A DNA stretch of 64,000 nucleotides, taken from contig NZ_BMUL01000004.1 of the NCBI RefSeq assembly GCF_014650175.1, forward strand, positions 1 through 64,000. The letters run 5' to 3'. Every line of letters begins with the position of its first letter. Within the stretch, counting starts at the first letter, position 1. The notes beneath the pieces are model-generated. The model was not told the origin of the DNA, made no database searches, and saw nothing but the letters and a program-made list of their open reading frames with translations. The DNA is from Streptomyces termitum (GTDB lineage: Bacteria; Actinomycetota; Actinomycetes; Streptomycetales; Streptomycetaceae). The position numbers and the translations under genes are program-made. Shown here one piece after another: positions 62,316 through 64,000 of the stretch.

Positions 62316-62354
62316 ACGGGGCCCGCCCGGTCCGGTCAGACAGGCGGGCCCCGT
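62316..62354. terminator. Hairpin
   Basis: A perfect 12-bp stem: ACGGGGCCCGCC (62316-62327) with GGCGGGCCCCGT (62343-62354). It belongs to a 313-base stretch (62247-62559) holding three hairpins and no supported gene. Confidence 0.65.
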
Positions 62355-62486
62355 GTGCGGTCCTCGCCGCCGGGCGTTGGGGGAGGCGCGGGCGGCGCTA
62401 CGCAGCGCCCGGTGTCAGGGCGGGGCCGCGCGGGGTGTCCACCGCCCGTGGTCGCTCGGGCGGCTCATCACTCGCAGGACTGCACG

Positions 62487-62506
62487 CCCCGCCCGTGAGG
62501 GCGGGG
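62487..62506. terminator. Hairpin
   Basis: CCCCGCCC-GTGA-GGGCGGGG, 8-bp stem with a GTGA tetraloop, in the same gene-free stretch. Confidence 0.55.
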
Positions 62507-62519
62507 AGCTGGGAAGTCC

Positions 62520-62553
62520 GGCACGGCGGAACGAACAGGTGTCCCGCCGTGCC
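62520..62553 (-). terminator. Hairpin after the 29-codon ORF
   Basis: GGCACGGCGG (62520-62529) pairs perfectly with CCGCCGTGCC (62544-62553), seven bases after the stop of the small minus-strand ORF. Confidence 0.65.
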
Positions 62554-62559
62554 GGGGTC

Positions 62560-62649
62560 CTACTTCGGAGCGGGGACCTTCGGCGGCCCCTGCGGCTCGG
62601 GCTGGTTGTTCCGCCTGTCGCCGCTGTCTTCATCGGGTCTGTGGTGCAC
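62560..62649 (-). CDS. 29-residue peptide ORF
   Basis: GTG start at 62649 with GAGAGGAGAGG 5-6 bases upstream, a near-ideal ribosome binding site. Hydrophilic peptide HHRPDEDSGDRRNNQPEPQG with a Pro-rich, Lys-ended tail, no Cys. Followed by its own hairpin terminator. Unknown function; the ribosome binding site and terminator are the reason to list it. Confidence 0.5.
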   Translation of the reverse strand: MHHRPDEDSGDRRNNQPEPQGPPKVPAPK

Positions 62650-62696
62650 GGTGTCCTCTCCTCTCGGGTGAGTGGGAGTTCGCCGGCCGAGCGGGG

Positions 62697-62960
62697 TCAG
62701 TCGTCGGTCGGGGGGACGATGAACCCCCTCGTCGGCCCCTGTCCCTTCCCCCGCTCGCCCGGGTGGATGCCGGAGGCGCGGACCGCTGCGGCGAGGGCTG
62801 CCAGTGCGTCAGCGGTGATGTCGGTACGCGTGGCCGGGTCGGCGGTGTCGTACACCTTCCACCGTCCCGCCGCGTTGTCCGGGTCGACAGGGGCGACGGT
62901 CCCGGGGATGCCGAACTCCCGCAGCACAGCGGCTACTTCTCGTGCCTGGTTCGCGTTCAC
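62697..62960 (-). CDS. Hypothetical protein
   Basis: 87 residues from GTG 62960 (AAAGGAAG 5 bases upstream). NANQAREVAAVLREFGIPGT then RWKVYDTADPATRTDITADA and a Gly/Pro-rich C-terminus. No known family; the style (short, alpha/beta, paired with other short genes) fits accessory-element genes. It follows the WH..HH protein gene with a 29-base gap, likely one transcript. Confidence 0.6.
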   Translation of the reverse strand: MNANQAREVAAVLREFGIPGTVAPVDPDNAAGRWKVYDTADPATRTDITADALAALAAAVRASGIHPGERGKGQGPTRGFIVPPTDD

Positions 62961-62989
62961 GCGCTTCCTTTCATCAGGGGGCGGACGGC

Positions 62990-63487
62990 CTATTCTTCGC
63001 CGCTGCCGGACCCGTTGTTGCAGTGCGACGCGCAGTTGCCGGGGTTGATCGGCCCGCAGCCGCCGGGGGGCGTGTGCTGGCAGGACGCCCCCACCGGGAC
63101 CAAGGACTGGGCGGGGCTGGTCCACAGCTCCTCGTCGGGCGTGTGGCCCGCCTGCTCGATGGTCGCCAGCGTGCGCGTGATGACGTGCGGGTCGTACCGC
63201 TCGGGGTCGGGGCGCTCCGGGTAGTGGTGCACGAACCGACCGAGCTTCTTGCACAGTTCGGCGTACAGGGCGGTGTGCAGGATGAGGGCGTGCCATCCCT
63301 CGTCCACCACCTTGGAGGGGACGATCCTGGCGGTGGGGAAGGCGACGGCGGCGGACACGAACTTGAGCGCTTCCACCACGATCCGCTCGGCCGTACCCTC
63401 GGCCATGCCGGGGTTGTTGTCGGTCACTGTGGCGACGACACCCCCGAACCCTGCCGGGGAGAGCAGTGCATGTACGTCTGTACTCAT
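62990..63487 (-). CDS. WH...HH core protein with Cys-rich tail (GRDP/DUF1399-like)
   Basis: 165 residues from ATG 63487 (GAAAGG 8 bases upstream). Core VVDEGWHALILHTALYAELC (60-79) and GRFVHHYPE (83-91) matches the block in the 53.4-kb protein. The N-terminal part has AERIVVEALKFVSAAVAFP. The tail carries Cys136, Cys144, Cys152, Cys156 in a Gly/Pro/Asn context (GGCGPINPGNCASHCNNGSG) that looks like a metal site or a peptide core rather than a globular domain. Function unknown. Confidence 0.7.
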   Translation of the reverse strand: MSTDVHALLSPAGFGGVVATVTDNNPGMAEGTAERIVVEALKFVSAAVAFPTARIVPSKVVDEGWHALILHTALYAELCKKLGRFVHHYPERPDPERYDPHVITRTLATIEQAGHTPDEELWTSPAQSLVPVGASCQHTPPGGCGPINPGNCASHCNNGSGSGEE

Positions 63488-63513
63488 GCGCGGTGCCTTT
63501 CTCGTCGGGGTGA

Positions 63514-63561
63514 CCCGTTCCGGCCGGGCAGCCTGGCAGGGATGAGACCGGCCGGAACGGG
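63514..63561 (-). terminator. 14-bp hairpin between two small minus-strand genes
   Basis: CCCGTTCCGGCCGG (63514-63527) with CCGGCCGGAACGGG (63548-63561), 20-base loop. It ends the transcript of the 42-residue ORF or attenuates the next gene. Confidence 0.65.
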
Positions 63562-63573
63562 GGCTTGGGAGCG

Positions 63574-63702
63574 CTACGCGGCCAGCAGCAGGCGCGCGGC
63601 CTGGTCGACGTCGGCCTGGCCGTCGTCGGTCGGCTCGGGCGCCGGCTCGGTGTCGCTGGTGCTGGTCGTCGGGTCCTCGGTCGGCTCGGTGAGTTCGGAC
63701 AC
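63574..63702 (-). CDS. 42-residue acidic peptide ORF
   Basis: GTG 63702 is preceded by GAAGGGAGGG; an in-frame ATG at 63774 is weaker. Thr/Pro/Asp/Glu-rich (SELTEPTEDPTTSTSDTEPA) and ends DVDQAARLLLAA. It could be a precursor or small acidic regulator; no Cys. Flanked by two perfect hairpins. Confidence 0.5.
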   Translation of the reverse strand: MSELTEPTEDPTTSTSDTEPAPEPTDDGQADVDQAARLLLAA

Positions 63703-63798
63703 GGGGTCCCTCCCTTCTTCTGTGTCGGTCCCGGCCCGGTCGGGCTCGGGGGTGGTGCACGGTTCCGCCGTCACACGGAACCGGAACCCGCATCCGTC

Positions 63799-63830
63799 GG
63801 GCTGCCGGCCGTGATGGGTACCGGCAGCCC
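63799..63830 (-). terminator. Hairpin
   Basis: GGGCTGCCGG (63799-63808) with CCGGCAGCCC (63821-63830), 12-base loop, between the small acidic ORF and the gene cut by the window end. Confidence 0.6.
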
Positions 63831-63932
63831 CGGGAAGTCCCCCGGATGCAGGAGCGGTGCCCCGCCCCTGCCACAGAGCGAATCGCGTGCCCCGTACGGT
63901 CCTGTCCGGGGCCCTTGCGGCGGGGGCGGGAG

Positions 63933-64000
63933 TCAGTGGTCGGCGAGGAACCGGCCCCGCAGCGAGATGTGGCGTGGCGGGGCCGGGGGCTCCAGTTCGG
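63933..64000 (-). CDS. Partial gene, C-terminal end only
   Basis: Last 22 codons of a minus-strand frame that enters from beyond the window and stops at 63935-63933: ELEPPAPPRHISLRGRFLAD then His. The hairpin at 63799-63830 downstream supports a real gene end. Too short to identify. Confidence 0.35.
   Translation of the reverse strand, partial: ELEPPAPPRHISLRGRFLADH

Noticed and set aside
62415-62468. 17-codon minus-strand ORF (MSRPSDHGRW...)
   Set aside because: Weak ribosome binding site, and a hairpin lies directly upstream; not enough to support a gene.

Overview
This is high-GC actinobacterial DNA, almost certainly from a Streptomyces or close relative. The signs are extreme third-position GC, many GTG starts and 4-base ATGA/GTGA overlaps. 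It carries allantoin genes in the order IclR regulator-allB-alc, a gluABCD glutamate importer, an AfsR/SARP regulator beside an MbtH protein and a large LuxR (LAL) regulator, and several F420/PPOX/LLM-type enzymes. No rRNA, tRNA, CRISPR array or insertion sequence was recognised.

Layout. 1-3.6 kb: 3' part of a giant RHS/YD-repeat protein. 3.8-5.6 kb: a two-gene ABC exporter. 5.6-9.2 kb: purine (allantoin) catabolism. 9.5-14.8 kb: housekeeping and accessory genes (SDR, DHFR-like, DMT exporter, a NarL-type two-component system, thioesterase). 14.8-20.9 kb: a sugar or polyol uptake locus with a Gfo/Idh dehydrogenase, GntR regulator, ABC importer and ROK kinase. 20.9-26.5 kb: DEAD-box helicase, a PcaL fusion, an MBL hydrolase, exonuclease III. 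26.6-29.8 kb: gluABCD. 30-38.4 kb: P450, gamma-glutamyltransferase, methionine aminopeptidase divergent from a small XRE protein, an alginate-lyase-like lipoprotein and a PPOX protein. 38.6-43.2 kb: a reductive-pyrimidine-degradation operon (ureidopropionase, aminotransferase, dihydropyrimidinase, LLM oxidoreductase). 43.1-48.6 kb, minus strand: carbonic anhydrase-SulP, then an MFS transporter (with a tiny upstream ORF) and a Baeyer-Villiger monooxygenase. 49-51.5 kb, minus strand: an OmpR-type two-component system with a small membrane protein.

51.7-53.9 kb holds the most novel-looking unit. A consensus-like promoter precedes a 51-residue peptide whose C-terminus is three exact nine-residue-spaced copies of a Gly-Cys-Ile-Ser motif. 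It is followed by a PaaK/LuxE-like adenylate-forming enzyme and a small protein with a WH...HH core resembling GRDP/DUF1399 proteins. I read this as a candidate multi-core RiPP (modified peptide) locus with no familiar modifying enzyme. A second protein with the same WH...HH core and a Cys-rich tail lies at 63 kb.

54.3-61.4 kb: SARP, MbtH and LAL regulators, suggesting a specialised-metabolite locus, although no NRPS gene is visible. At about 61.77 kb a VOC-family gene loses its usual C-terminus. From there to the end, small minus-strand genes of accessory character are separated by strong hairpins, consistent with the edge of an integrated element. A recurring regulatory theme is leaderless expression: many first-of-transcript genes have a TAnnnT-like -10 element 6-8 bases before the start codon.
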